In this document: positions 1 to 5,919 of the stretch, piece after piece | How positions within the stretch are numbered: the stretch's first letter is position 1 | Layout of the letters: each line of letters opens with the position of its first letter | Assembly (NCBI GenBank): GCA_019233415.1 | Contig: JAFAMK010000202.1 | Span: forward strand, 1-5,919 | DNA from: Vulcanimicrobiota bacterium | GTDB lineage: Bacteria > Vulcanimicrobiota > Vulcanimicrobiia > Vulcanimicrobiales > Vulcanimicrobiaceae | Length of the DNA: 5,919 nt | Direction: 5' to 3' | Notes under the pieces: model-generated | What the model was told of the DNA's origin: nothing | Seen by the model: the letters and a program-made list of their open reading frames with translations, nothing else | The model's database searches: none | Made by a program: the position numbers and the translations under genes

Positions 1-1427
1 CCGCGGAAGACGATCGGGATCAGCGTCGCGAGGATCGGGAACGAGGTCCCGTCGCCGCGTAGCGCGCGCACCTCCATCGTCGAGGCGCGGCCTTGCGCCG
101 CGCGCCGGAAGACTTCGTTCGCGTCGCGCACGTCGGCAGGGGCGAGCAAATCGGTGCCGCGCCGGCCGACGACCTCTTCGATCGCGTAGCCGTAGTCGCG
201 CGCGGCGGCAGCGTTCGCGCGCGTGACGATCCCGTCGAGCGAGAGCGCGAGCATGGCGTCCGGGCTGTAGTCGAACAGCGAGCGAAAGCGCTCCTCGCTC
301 GCTTCGAGCGACGCGGTCGCTTCCGCGAACGCGGTCATGTCCTTCACGGTCGCGACGGCGCCGGCGATGCGGTCGCCGACGCGAATCGGCGCGGTTGAGG
401 TCGTCGCAGGGAACGGCGTCCCGTCGGCGCGGCGCATCGGCAGCGACTCGCTGACCGTTTCGCCGAGTAGGACGCGGCTGAGCGACGAGCGCCCGATCCA
501 CGCGCTCTGCTCGGCGACGAGTTCGGTGTACGGCCGCCCGACGAGCGAGCCCGCCGGCGCGCCGAACAGCCGCTGCGCCGCGGCGTTGGCGTGCGTGACG
601 ATCCCGGCCGGGTCCATCAGCATCATCCCGTCGGCCGCGTTGGTGAAGACCGAGCGGAAGCGCTGCTCGTTCTCCAGCGCCGAGGCGCGCGTGCGAACGA
701 GGTCGGTCACGTCGTCGACGAGCGAGACGATTTGGTACGACCCCATGATCGGGATGCGCGAGTTGAACCAGCGGCAGTGCAGGACGCGCCCGTCCTTGGT
801 GAGGTTGCGGTTTTCCGAGACGTTCGTCGCGACGCCGCCGCCACTCGCCAGCTCGCGCGTGCTCGCCGCGATCCGCTGCGCGTCGTCGGGATAGGTCAGC
901 CCCAGCTCCTCGCCGGTTCGCCCGCGCACTTCCTCGAAGGTCCAGCCGAACATCGCCGCCGCGCGGGGCGACCATTCGAGCACGCGCCACGCGTGGTCCC
1001 ATCGCACGAACGCGAGCGAGGTGTTGTCGGTGTACGCCTGCAGCTGGCGGTTCGCGAAGACCAGCTCGCGGTGCGCCCACTCCTCGTCGGTCGCCCAGGT
1101 CCCGTCGCGCTCACGGTGGAGCGTGAGCGCGACCGCCTCGCCGCCGTACATCTGGTGCGTCATCACGCTGTACGGCTCGCCGGGTTCGAGCGGATGCAGC
1201 CCGCCGACGAAGAGCGTCTGCTCCGAGAAGCCGCGCGCGAGGAGCGGGTCGACCACGGCGGCGGCGCGGTCCGAGACGTCGCGCAGACGCTTCCCGGTCA
1301 GCGCCTCCGGTGACGGCGCGCCGAAAACGGCCGCGGCCGTAGCGTTGGCCGCAACGATGCGCAGCTCCCGATCAAATGCCAAGAGCGCATCGTGCCACCC
1401 GTCAGCGAAGCGTTGCCAAAGATCCAC
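1..1427 (-). CDS. Multi-PAS sensory protein, N-terminal 475 residues (C-terminus beyond the left window edge)
   Basis: The frame is open from 1427 to the window edge with no stop, giving 475 codons. Four PAS-like modules can be read in order. Residues about 10-115 form a divergent one (LLAFDRELRIVAANATA). Residues about 125-245 form the second, with a PAC-like end (KDGRVLHCRW, then IVSLVDDVTD). Residues about 253-370 (EQRFRSVFTNAADGMMLMD, GIVTHANAAAQRLFG) and about 377-475 (EERFRSLFDYSPDAMLALS, GIVTRANAAAARDYGY) form the third and fourth, and resemble each other closely. No membrane segment is seen, so a soluble cytoplasmic sensor is likely. PAS domains bind small ligands or cofactors, or mediate dimerisation; no cofactor can be assigned here. 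The output domain is missing. Histidine kinase, GGDEF/EAL or a SpoIIE-type phosphatase are all possible. The start is GTG at 1427 because an in-frame TAG lies two codons upstream (1433-1431). The next in-frame alternative, TTG at 1382, would cut into the first PAS helix. The gene begins 81 nt after the aldehyde dehydrogenase and may or may not share its transcript. Confidence 0.85.
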   Translation of the reverse strand, partial: MDLWQRFADGWHDALLAFDRELRIVAANATAAAVFGAPSPEALTGKRLRDVSDRAAAVVDPLLARGFSEQTLFVGGLHPLEPGEPYSVMTHQMYGGEAVALTLHRERDGTWATDEEWAHRELVFANRQLQAYTDNTSLAFVRWDHAWRVLEWSPRAAAMFGWTFEEVRGRTGEELGLTYPDDAQRIAASTRELASGGGVATNVSENRNLTKDGRVLHCRWFNSRIPIMGSYQIVSLVDDVTDLVRTRASALENEQRFRSVFTNAADGMMLMDPAGIVTHANAAAQRLFGAPAGSLVGRPYTELVAEQSAWIGRSSLSRVLLGETVSESLPMRRADGTPFPATTSTAPIRVGDRIAGAVATVKDMTAFAEATASLEASEERFRSLFDYSPDAMLALSLDGIVTRANAAAARDYGYAIEEVVGRRGTDLLAPADVRDANEVFRRAAQGRASTMEVRALRGDGTSFPILATLIPIVFR

Positions 1428-1432
1428 CTCCT
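1426..1432 (-). promoter_or_regulatory. Strong Shine-Dalgarno sequence overlapping the PAS-protein start
   Basis: On the minus strand AGGAGGT runs from 1432 to 1426, a near-perfect match to the anti-Shine-Dalgarno sequence. It overlaps the GTG (1427-1425) that must be the first possible codon of the PAS frame, leaving no normal spacer. The codon at ideal spacing is a TTG at 1418, but its frame ends after five codons (MATLR, then TGA). The motif is seen directly; how initiation really occurs is unresolved. Confidence 0.5.
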
Positions 1433-1467
1433 AGCTCTTTCGGCGGCCGTCGTGTCGTTCCACAGGT

Positions 1468-1483
1468 GAGCGACCGAGCGACT
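1468..1483. repeat. Short tandem octamer repeat in the spacer between the aldehyde dehydrogenase and PAS genes
   Basis: On the plus strand GAGCGACC (1468-1475) is followed at once by GAGCGACT (1476-1483), matching at seven of eight positions. It lies in the 81-nt spacer 1428-1508, which has no recognisable gene, Rho-independent terminator or sigma-70 promoter. Adjacent direct repeats can be regulator half-sites, but two octamers in GC-rich DNA are also likely by chance. Confidence 0.3.
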
Positions 1484-1508
1484 TGCCGGAGAGGAGGGCT
1501 ATTTCTTG

Positions 1509-2942
1509 CTAAGCGCTCAGGTACGGGCGAAGCCCGGCGACGCCGCCCTCGCGGCCGAACCCCGACTCGCGGTAGCCGCCGAACGGCGAGCTGGGGTCGA
1601 ACTGGTTGAAGGTCGAGCACCACACGACGCCGGCCCGGAGCCGCTGCGCGACGTACATCGACTTTGCGCCCTTGTCGGTCCACACGCCGGCCGAGAGCCC
1701 GTAGGGCGTATTGTTCGCCTTCTCGATCGCTTCGTCCGCGGTGCGGAACGTCATGATCGCGAGCACGGGGCCGAAGATCTCCTCGCGCGCGATGCGGTGC
1801 GCCTGCGAGACGCCGGTGAAGAACGACGCGCGGTGATACCAGCCGCGCGCGGGAAGCGCGCAGCTCTGCTCGTGCAGCACCGCGCCCTCGTCGATCCCGC
1901 TGCGCACGAGCTCCGTGATCTTCGCGTGCTGCGCGGCGGAGTTGATCGCGCCGATGTCCGTGTTCTTGTCGAGCGGGTCACCCAGGCGCAGCGTCTCGAT
2001 GCGGGCGGCGAGCTTCTCGACGAGCGCGTCGTGCACGGACTCTTGCACGAGCAGGCGCGAGCCGGCGCAGCAGACGTGACCCTGGTTGAAATAGATGCCG
2101 TTGACGACGCCTTCGACGGCTTGGTCGAGCGGCGCGTCGGCGAAGACGATGTTCGCAGCCTTTCCGCCCAGTTCGAGCGTGAGCCGTTTGCCGGTGCCCG
2201 CGACCGTGCGCTGGATGATCTTCCCGACCTCGGTCGAGCCGGTGAAGGCGATCTTGTCGACGCCGGGGTGCCCGACGAGCGCGGCGCCGGTGCGGCCGTC
2301 GCCGGTCACGACGTTGACGACCCCGGGCGGCAGATCGGCTTCTTCGCAGATCTCGGCGAGGAGCAGGGCGGTGAGCGGCGTCGTCTCGGCCGGCTTGAGC
2401 ACGACCGTGTTGCCGCACGCGAGCGCCGGCGCGAGCTTCCACGCCGCCATGAGCAGCGGGAAGTTCCACGGGACGATCGAGCCGACGACGCCGACCGGCG
2501 CCGGGTCGGTCGCGCCATGGATCGCGTAGCGGAGCTTGTCGGCCCAGCCCGCGTAGTAGAAGAAGTGCGCCGCGGCCTGGACGACGTCGAAGTCGCGCGA
2601 CTCCTTGATCGGCTTGCCGCCGTCTTTCGTCTCGAGCACGGCCAGCTCGCGCGAGCGCTCGGTGATCGCGCGCGCGATGCGGTACAGGTACTTCGCGCGG
2701 TCCGCCGGCCGCATCGGCCGCCAGGAGCGCTCGTACGCCGTGCGCGCGGCGGCGACGGCGCGGTCAACATCGTCAGCGGTGCCGGCCGCGACCTGCGCCA
2801 GAACCTCTTCGTTCGCCGGGTTGACCGTCGCGAACGTCTCGCCGCCGGTCGAGCCGACCCACCGGCCGCCGATGAAGTGCTCGTAGCGCGGTGCGATCCG
2901 GACCGGCGTCGTTTCGAGCGAAGGCGCGTAGGCGAGGGCCAT
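1509..2942 (-). CDS. NAD(P)-dependent aldehyde dehydrogenase, possibly ALDH16-like
   Basis: This 477-residue protein has the usual full length of the ALDH superfamily, which oxidises aldehydes to carboxylates with NAD(P)+ in the cytoplasm. Visible hallmarks are PWNFP (N160, oxyanion hole), VLKPAE at 182-187 (cofactor binding), GSTEVG at 235-240 (nucleotide-binding loop), LELGGK (general base E257), FNQGHVCCAGSR (nucleophile C291, aligned to C302 of human ALDH2) and EEIFGPV (E388, F390). All key residues are present, so it should be active. LRLGDPLDK and the ending FGGYRESGFGREGG recall the ALDH16 group, from memory and not tested. Because deoC is two genes upstream, acetaldehyde from deoxyribose-5-phosphate cleavage is the best-guess substrate; this is inference. 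The ATG at 2942 lies 26 nt after the kinase stop and has no clear Shine-Dalgarno sequence. A GTG at 2972 would add ten residues and overlap the kinase stop codon as GTGA, which would allow translational coupling. Confidence 0.93.
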   Translation of the reverse strand: MALAYAPSLETTPVRIAPRYEHFIGGRWVGSTGGETFATVNPANEEVLAQVAAGTADDVDRAVAAARTAYERSWRPMRPADRAKYLYRIARAITERSRELAVLETKDGGKPIKESRDFDVVQAAAHFFYYAGWADKLRYAIHGATDPAPVGVVGSIVPWNFPLLMAAWKLAPALACGNTVVLKPAETTPLTALLLAEICEEADLPPGVVNVVTGDGRTGAALVGHPGVDKIAFTGSTEVGKIIQRTVAGTGKRLTLELGGKAANIVFADAPLDQAVEGVVNGIYFNQGHVCCAGSRLLVQESVHDALVEKLAARIETLRLGDPLDKNTDIGAINSAAQHAKITELVRSGIDEGAVLHEQSCALPARGWYHRASFFTGVSQAHRIAREEIFGPVLAIMTFRTADEAIEKANNTPYGLSAGVWTDKGAKSMYVAQRLRAGVVWCSTFNQFDPSSPFGGYRESGFGREGGVAGLRPYLSA

Positions 2943-2968
2943 GGCCGAGGGTTCGACGGGCCGGGCGG

Positions 2969-5305
2969 TCACTCCACCGCGGCGTCGGTCGGGGCCGGCG
3001 CCGGGAGCCAGCGTTCGATCACGCGGCGCAGGTCGGCGAGGCCGACGGGTTTGGCGATGTAGTCGTCCATCCCGGCGGCGAGGCACGCGTCGCGGTCCTC
3101 GCCGCGCGCGTTCGCCGTCATCGCGACGATGACGGCATGGCAGCGCGTGCGCAGCTCGGCGCGGCGAATCTGCGCGGTCGCCTCGTAGCCGTCGAGGACG
3201 GGCATTTGAACGTCCATGAGGATCAGGTCGAGCAGCTCGCGCGCATGAATCTCGACGGCTTCGGCGCCGTTCGACGCGAGCAGCGGCGTGAAGCCGAGCC
3301 GTTCGAGCTGGCGCGTCGCGAGCCGCTGATTGACGGGATTGTCTTCGGCGATGAGGACGCGTTCGGCGCGCGGCGGCGCGGCGGGCGCGCGTTCGCCGAC
3401 CTCGGAGCGGTCCTCGACGACGCCGGCGATCGCGTCGTAGAGCGCCGACTGCGTCGCCGGCTTGACGAGGAACGCCGAGAACCCGGCCATGCGCGCGGCG
3501 CCGGCGAGCGCGGCGTCGTCGTGCGCCGTGATCATGATGAGCCCCGTGCGAGCCAGCAGCGGGTGCGCGCGGATCGAGCGGCCCAACTCCAATCCGTCGG
3601 GGTGGCCGAGCGCGAAGTCGGTCAGCACCGTGTCGAACGGCTCGCCGCGCTCGGCGGCGCGAACGAGGAGCCGGAGCGCGGCGCGTGCGTTGCTGACCTT
3701 GCCGGCGTGGATGCCCCAGCCTTCGAGCGTGCGGCGCAGCAACTCGAGCATCCGCGGGTCATCCTCGACGACGAGCAGGCGCGTGCCGCGCAGCTCGCGG
3801 CGCCGCGTGTGGAGCGCCGCGCCGGCGCGGCTGCGCGCGAACGGGATCGTGAACCAGAACGTCGAGCCGCGGCCGGGGACGCTCTCGATCCCGATCTCGC
3901 CTTCCATCAGCCGCACGAGGCGGCGCGTGATCGTCAGCCCGAGGCCGCTTCCGCCGAACCGCCGCGTCGTCGACATGTCGGCTTGCCGGAACGGCTCAAA
4001 CAGCAGCGCCTGCTGCGCTTCGTCGATCCCGATCCCCGTGTCGGCGATCGCGAAGCGCAGCGTCACCGTCGCCTCGTCTTCCGCATCGACGGTTACGACG
4101 GCGAGAACGCTCCCGCGGTCGGTGAACTTCACCGCGTTCGAGAGCAGGTTCAGCAAGATTTGGCGCAGCCGCAGCGGGTCGCCGACGACGAACTGCGGGA
4201 CCGCCGGGTCGACGTAGGTGAGGAACTCCAGGTGCTTGGCGTGCGCCTGCGGCGCGAGGATCGACGCGACGGACTCCGTGAGGTGGACCAGCTCGACGTC
4301 GGCGCGTTCCAGTTCCAGCCGGCCGGCTTCGATCTTCGAGTAGTCCAGGACGTCGTTGATCACGCCGAGCAGCGTCTCGCCGGAGTGCCGGATCGTCTGC
4401 GCGTACTCGCGCTGCTCGCGGTCGAGCGGCGTGTCGAGCAGCAGCTCCGACATCCCGATCACCGCGTTCATCGGCGTGCGAATCTCGTGGCTCATCGTCG
4501 CGACGAACTCGGACTTCGCGAGCGACGCCTCCTCGGCGCGGCCGACCGCGGCGCGCAATTCGTCCTCGCGCGCGCGCAGCGTGCGCGCCATGCCGCGCAG
4601 CGTCGCGTCGAGCGCCGCGATCTCGTCCTTGCCGCCGACGGCGTCGTCCTCGTCGAGCGCTTCGCCGCGCATGTGCGCCGTCGCATGCTGCTCGACATGC
4701 TCGATGCGCTGCGCGAGCCACGCGCCGACGACGAAGGCGAGGGCGAGCGTCGCGGCGATTCCGCCGGCCACGAGCCCGAGCAGCAGGAAGCCGCTGAGGC
4801 GCCAGATCGCGGCGAGGCGCTGGCGCGAAGCGGCGCGCCGCGTCCGTTCGAGCGCGTCGAAGCGCTGCTTCTCGGCGGCGAAGGCCTGCATGAGTTCTTC
4901 GCCGCGCTCGGTCGCCGCGCGCCGGCCACCCGTCGCCCTGGCAGCGGTGTCGAGGACGTTCAATTCCTCGCGCGCGAGCGCGTCCAGCCGCGCCGCGATG
5001 GTCGCCTGCACCGTGTCGCCGGGATCGACCATGTCGCGCAGCTTCTGTACCTGTGCGAGGACGTCGCGCCGGCGCTCCGGGTACGCGGTGCGGTCGGCGT
5101 CGAGCACGTCGGGGCGCGCGGTGTTCTCCGCTTCGAGCAGCGCGATCAGCAGCGCGTCGGAGGCTTCGAGCCGAACCGCGGATTCGCGTGTCGCCGTCTC
5201 GGCGGTGTGCGTGTTCCCCGCGTAGTAGCCGACGACGGCAACCAGCCCGAGGAGCAGCGCCAGAGGAACGAGGACCAGTGCGGAGAGCCGCACGCGCAGA
5301 TTCAT
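2969..5305 (-). CDS. Membrane-bound hybrid sensor histidine kinase with two receiver domains
   Basis: The 778-residue protein opens with a membrane helix (about 8-28). A mainly helical extracytoplasmic region (about 35-165) resembles CHASE3 (LLIALLEAEN and following). A second membrane helix follows (about 170-196), then a HAMP linker (about 197-250, with GKDEIAALDATLRGMARTL). The HisKA domain carries the phospho-accepting His in MSHEIRTPMN (H273). The ATPase domain shows the N box (LLNLLSNAVKF, N390), DTGIG (422-426), LFEPFRQAD and GGSGLGL (451-457). Receiver 1 (about 508-630) has acidic E514/D515/D516, phospho-acceptor D563, T593 and K615. Receiver 2 (about 648-767) has E654/D655, D698 in LMDVQMP, T730 and K752. 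Both receivers therefore look functional. There is no HPt domain, so a separate phosphotransfer protein is expected if this is a full relay. The signal is unknown. It starts 21 nt after deoC and ends just before or overlapping the aldehyde dehydrogenase start, so it is almost surely co-transcribed with both. Confidence 0.95.
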   Translation of the reverse strand: MNLRVRLSALVLVPLALLLGLVAVVGYYAGNTHTAETATRESAVRLEASDALLIALLEAENTARPDVLDADRTAYPERRRDVLAQVQKLRDMVDPGDTVQATIAARLDALAREELNVLDTAARATGGRRAATERGEELMQAFAAEKQRFDALERTRRAASRQRLAAIWRLSGFLLLGLVAGGIAATLALAFVVGAWLAQRIEHVEQHATAHMRGEALDEDDAVGGKDEIAALDATLRGMARTLRAREDELRAAVGRAEEASLAKSEFVATMSHEIRTPMNAVIGMSELLLDTPLDREQREYAQTIRHSGETLLGVINDVLDYSKIEAGRLELERADVELVHLTESVASILAPQAHAKHLEFLTYVDPAVPQFVVGDPLRLRQILLNLLSNAVKFTDRGSVLAVVTVDAEDEATVTLRFAIADTGIGIDEAQQALLFEPFRQADMSTTRRFGGSGLGLTITRRLVRLMEGEIGIESVPGRGSTFWFTIPFARSRAGAALHTRRRELRGTRLLVVEDDPRMLELLRRTLEGWGIHAGKVSNARAALRLLVRAAERGEPFDTVLTDFALGHPDGLELGRSIRAHPLLARTGLIMITAHDDAALAGAARMAGFSAFLVKPATQSALYDAIAGVVEDRSEVGERAPAAPPRAERVLIAEDNPVNQRLATRQLERLGFTPLLASNGAEAVEIHARELLDLILMDVQMPVLDGYEATAQIRRAELRTRCHAVIVAMTANARGEDRDACLAAGMDDYIAKPVGLADLRRVIERWLPAPAPTDAAVE

Positions 5306-5314
5306 CTCGGCGTG

Positions 5315-5323
5315 CCTGCTCTC
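5315..5323 (-). promoter_or_regulatory. Probable ribosome binding site of the hybrid kinase
   Basis: GAGAGCAGG on the minus strand (5323-5315) ends 9 nt before the kinase ATG at 5305, inside the 21-nt spacer after the deoC stop. It is an imperfect Shine-Dalgarno match, but its spacing supports the chosen start. The very short spacer leaves no room for an independent promoter there; one inside the deoC coding region cannot be excluded. Confidence 0.45.
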
Positions 5324-5326
5324 GCG

Positions 5327-5919
5327 CTAGTCCTTGCTGATGTAGTCGAGCGAACCGTACCGGCCCGTCGCGAGCTTCTCGCGCTGGAGCAGCAGGTCGT
5401 CGAGCAGCGCGGAGGCGCCGATGCGGAAGCGGTCCGGCGTGAGCCAGTTCGCGCCCAGCGTCTCGTCGATCAGCACGAGGTATGCGAGCGCGGACTTCGT
5501 CGTGCGCACGCCGCCGGCGACCTTGAGCCCGCGTTCCGCGCCGGTGCGCCGCGCGAAGTCGCGGATCGCCTCGGCCATGGCGAGCGCGGTCGCGAGCGTC
5601 GCCGATGTGCCGATCTTCCCGGTCGAGGTCTTGATGACGTCGGCGCCGGCTTCGAGGGCGAGGTCGCTGGCGCGGCGGGTCGCGTCGTACGAGCCCAGCT
5701 CGCCGGTCTCGAGGATGACCTTCAGGTGAACCGGGCCGCAGAGCGCCTTGACCGCGACGATCTCCTCGAAGACGCGGGCCTCGTCGCCGGCCAGGAACGC
5801 GCCGCGGTCGATCACCATGTCGATCTCGTCGGCGCCGGCCGCGAGCGCGGCCTCGGTGTCGCGCAGCTTGACCTCGAGCGAGGAGAGCCCGCTCGGGAAC
5901 GCGGTCGCGACCGAGGCGA
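5327..5919 (-). CDS. deoC: Deoxyribose-phosphate aldolase, C-terminal 196 residues (N-terminus beyond the right window edge)
   Basis: DeoC is a cytoplasmic class I aldolase that cleaves 2-deoxy-D-ribose-5-phosphate to glyceraldehyde-3-phosphate and acetaldehyde, the last step of deoxynucleoside catabolism. The open frame enters from the right edge (first whole codon at 5917) and ends at TAG 5329-5327. Residue numbers here count from that first codon. The catalytic set is present: Asp in EIDMVI (D33, equivalent to E. coli D102), HLKVILETGEL (64-74), the Schiff-base Lys in DVIKTSTGK (K96, codon at 5632-5630), and the second Lys in GLKVAGGVR (K132). The phosphate-binding end FRIGASALL is followed by a tail, TGRYGSLDYISKD, which resembles human DERA (IGAS... 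TGRY) more than the short E. coli enzyme. By comparison with the human protein, roughly 120 N-terminal residues lie outside the window. An internal ATG at 5818 is only a Met codon inside the conserved EIDMVI motif and not the start. The kinase gene follows after 21 nt. Confidence 0.96.
   Translation of the reverse strand, partial: ASVATAFPSGLSSLEVKLRDTEAALAAGADEIDMVIDRGAFLAGDEARVFEEIVAVKALCGPVHLKVILETGELGSYDATRRASDLALEAGADVIKTSTGKIGTSATLATALAMAEAIRDFARRTGAERGLKVAGGVRTTKSALAYLVLIDETLGANWLTPDRFRIGASALLDDLLLQREKLATGRYGSLDYISKD

Noticed and set aside
93..1434. Several overlapping plus-strand open frames opposite the PAS gene
   Set aside because: The minus-strand frame encodes four clear PAS modules. 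The plus-strand translations show no family motifs and overlap each other in different frames.
1428..1508. Possible promoter or terminator in the 81-nt spacer (GGAAC box on the minus strand, short CGGCCG palindrome)
   Set aside because: No matching -10 element at proper spacing follows GGAAC, no TTG-type -35 exists, and the palindrome has no following T-run. All are at chance level in DNA this rich in G+C.
1402..1683. Minus-strand 93-codon frame bridging the end of the aldehyde dehydrogenase gene and the PAS start
   Set aside because: It is out of frame with the aldehyde dehydrogenase C-terminus, which is well conserved there, and its Arg-rich product has no recognisable features. Only its last codons matter, as the frame read by the badly placed TTG.
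1506..3062. Plus-strand open frame of 518 codons lying antisense across the whole aldehyde dehydrogenase gene
   Set aside because: Its translation is Arg/Ala/Asp/Val-rich with no recognisable domain, and it mirrors a gene whose catalytic motifs are all intact. Long antisense open frames are expected where GC-rich codons leave few stops.
3462..5225. Plus-strand open frames of 251 codons (3462-4217) and 289 codons (4356-5225) opposite the hybrid kinase
   Set aside because: They are Ser/Arg/Ala-rich low-complexity translations antisense to a kinase with every expected motif, so they are best read as compositional shadows.

Overview
The window is a GC-rich bacterial segment (roughly two thirds G+C by eye). 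All four genes I can support lie on the minus strand, so they read from the right edge towards the left. Gene density, short spacers, transmitter-receiver kinase architecture and multi-PAS proteins all indicate a bacterium with elaborate signalling. The phylum cannot be fixed from the sequence. A GC-rich soil-type lineage such as Vulcanimicrobiota/Eremiobacterota is a low-confidence guess.

Layout in transcription order. (1) 5919-5327: the C-terminal 196 codons of a deoxyribose-phosphate aldolase (deoC), of the longer class that resembles human DERA; its N-terminus is outside the window. (2) 5305-2969: a complete 778-aa membrane-bound hybrid histidine kinase, with TM, CHASE3-like sensor, TM, HAMP, HisKA, HATPase and two receiver domains, starting 21 nt after deoC. 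(3) 2942-1509: a complete NAD(P)-dependent aldehyde dehydrogenase, starting 26 nt after the kinase; an alternative GTG start would overlap the kinase stop codon. (4) 1427-1: the N-terminal 475 codons of a protein with four successive PAS domains, running off the left edge before any output domain. The only sizeable spacer is the 81 nt between genes 3 and 4. No terminator or convincing promoter is visible there.

How the genes may work together. DeoC splits 2-deoxyribose-5-phosphate into glyceraldehyde-3-phosphate and acetaldehyde. The aldehyde dehydrogenase is well placed to oxidise the acetaldehyde to acetate. The unusual feature is the full phosphorelay-type sensor kinase between these two catabolic genes, apparently in the same transcription unit, followed by a second sensory protein. 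I see no RNA genes, CRISPR array, insertion sequence or other mobile element. The long plus-strand open frames are antisense shadows of the real genes.
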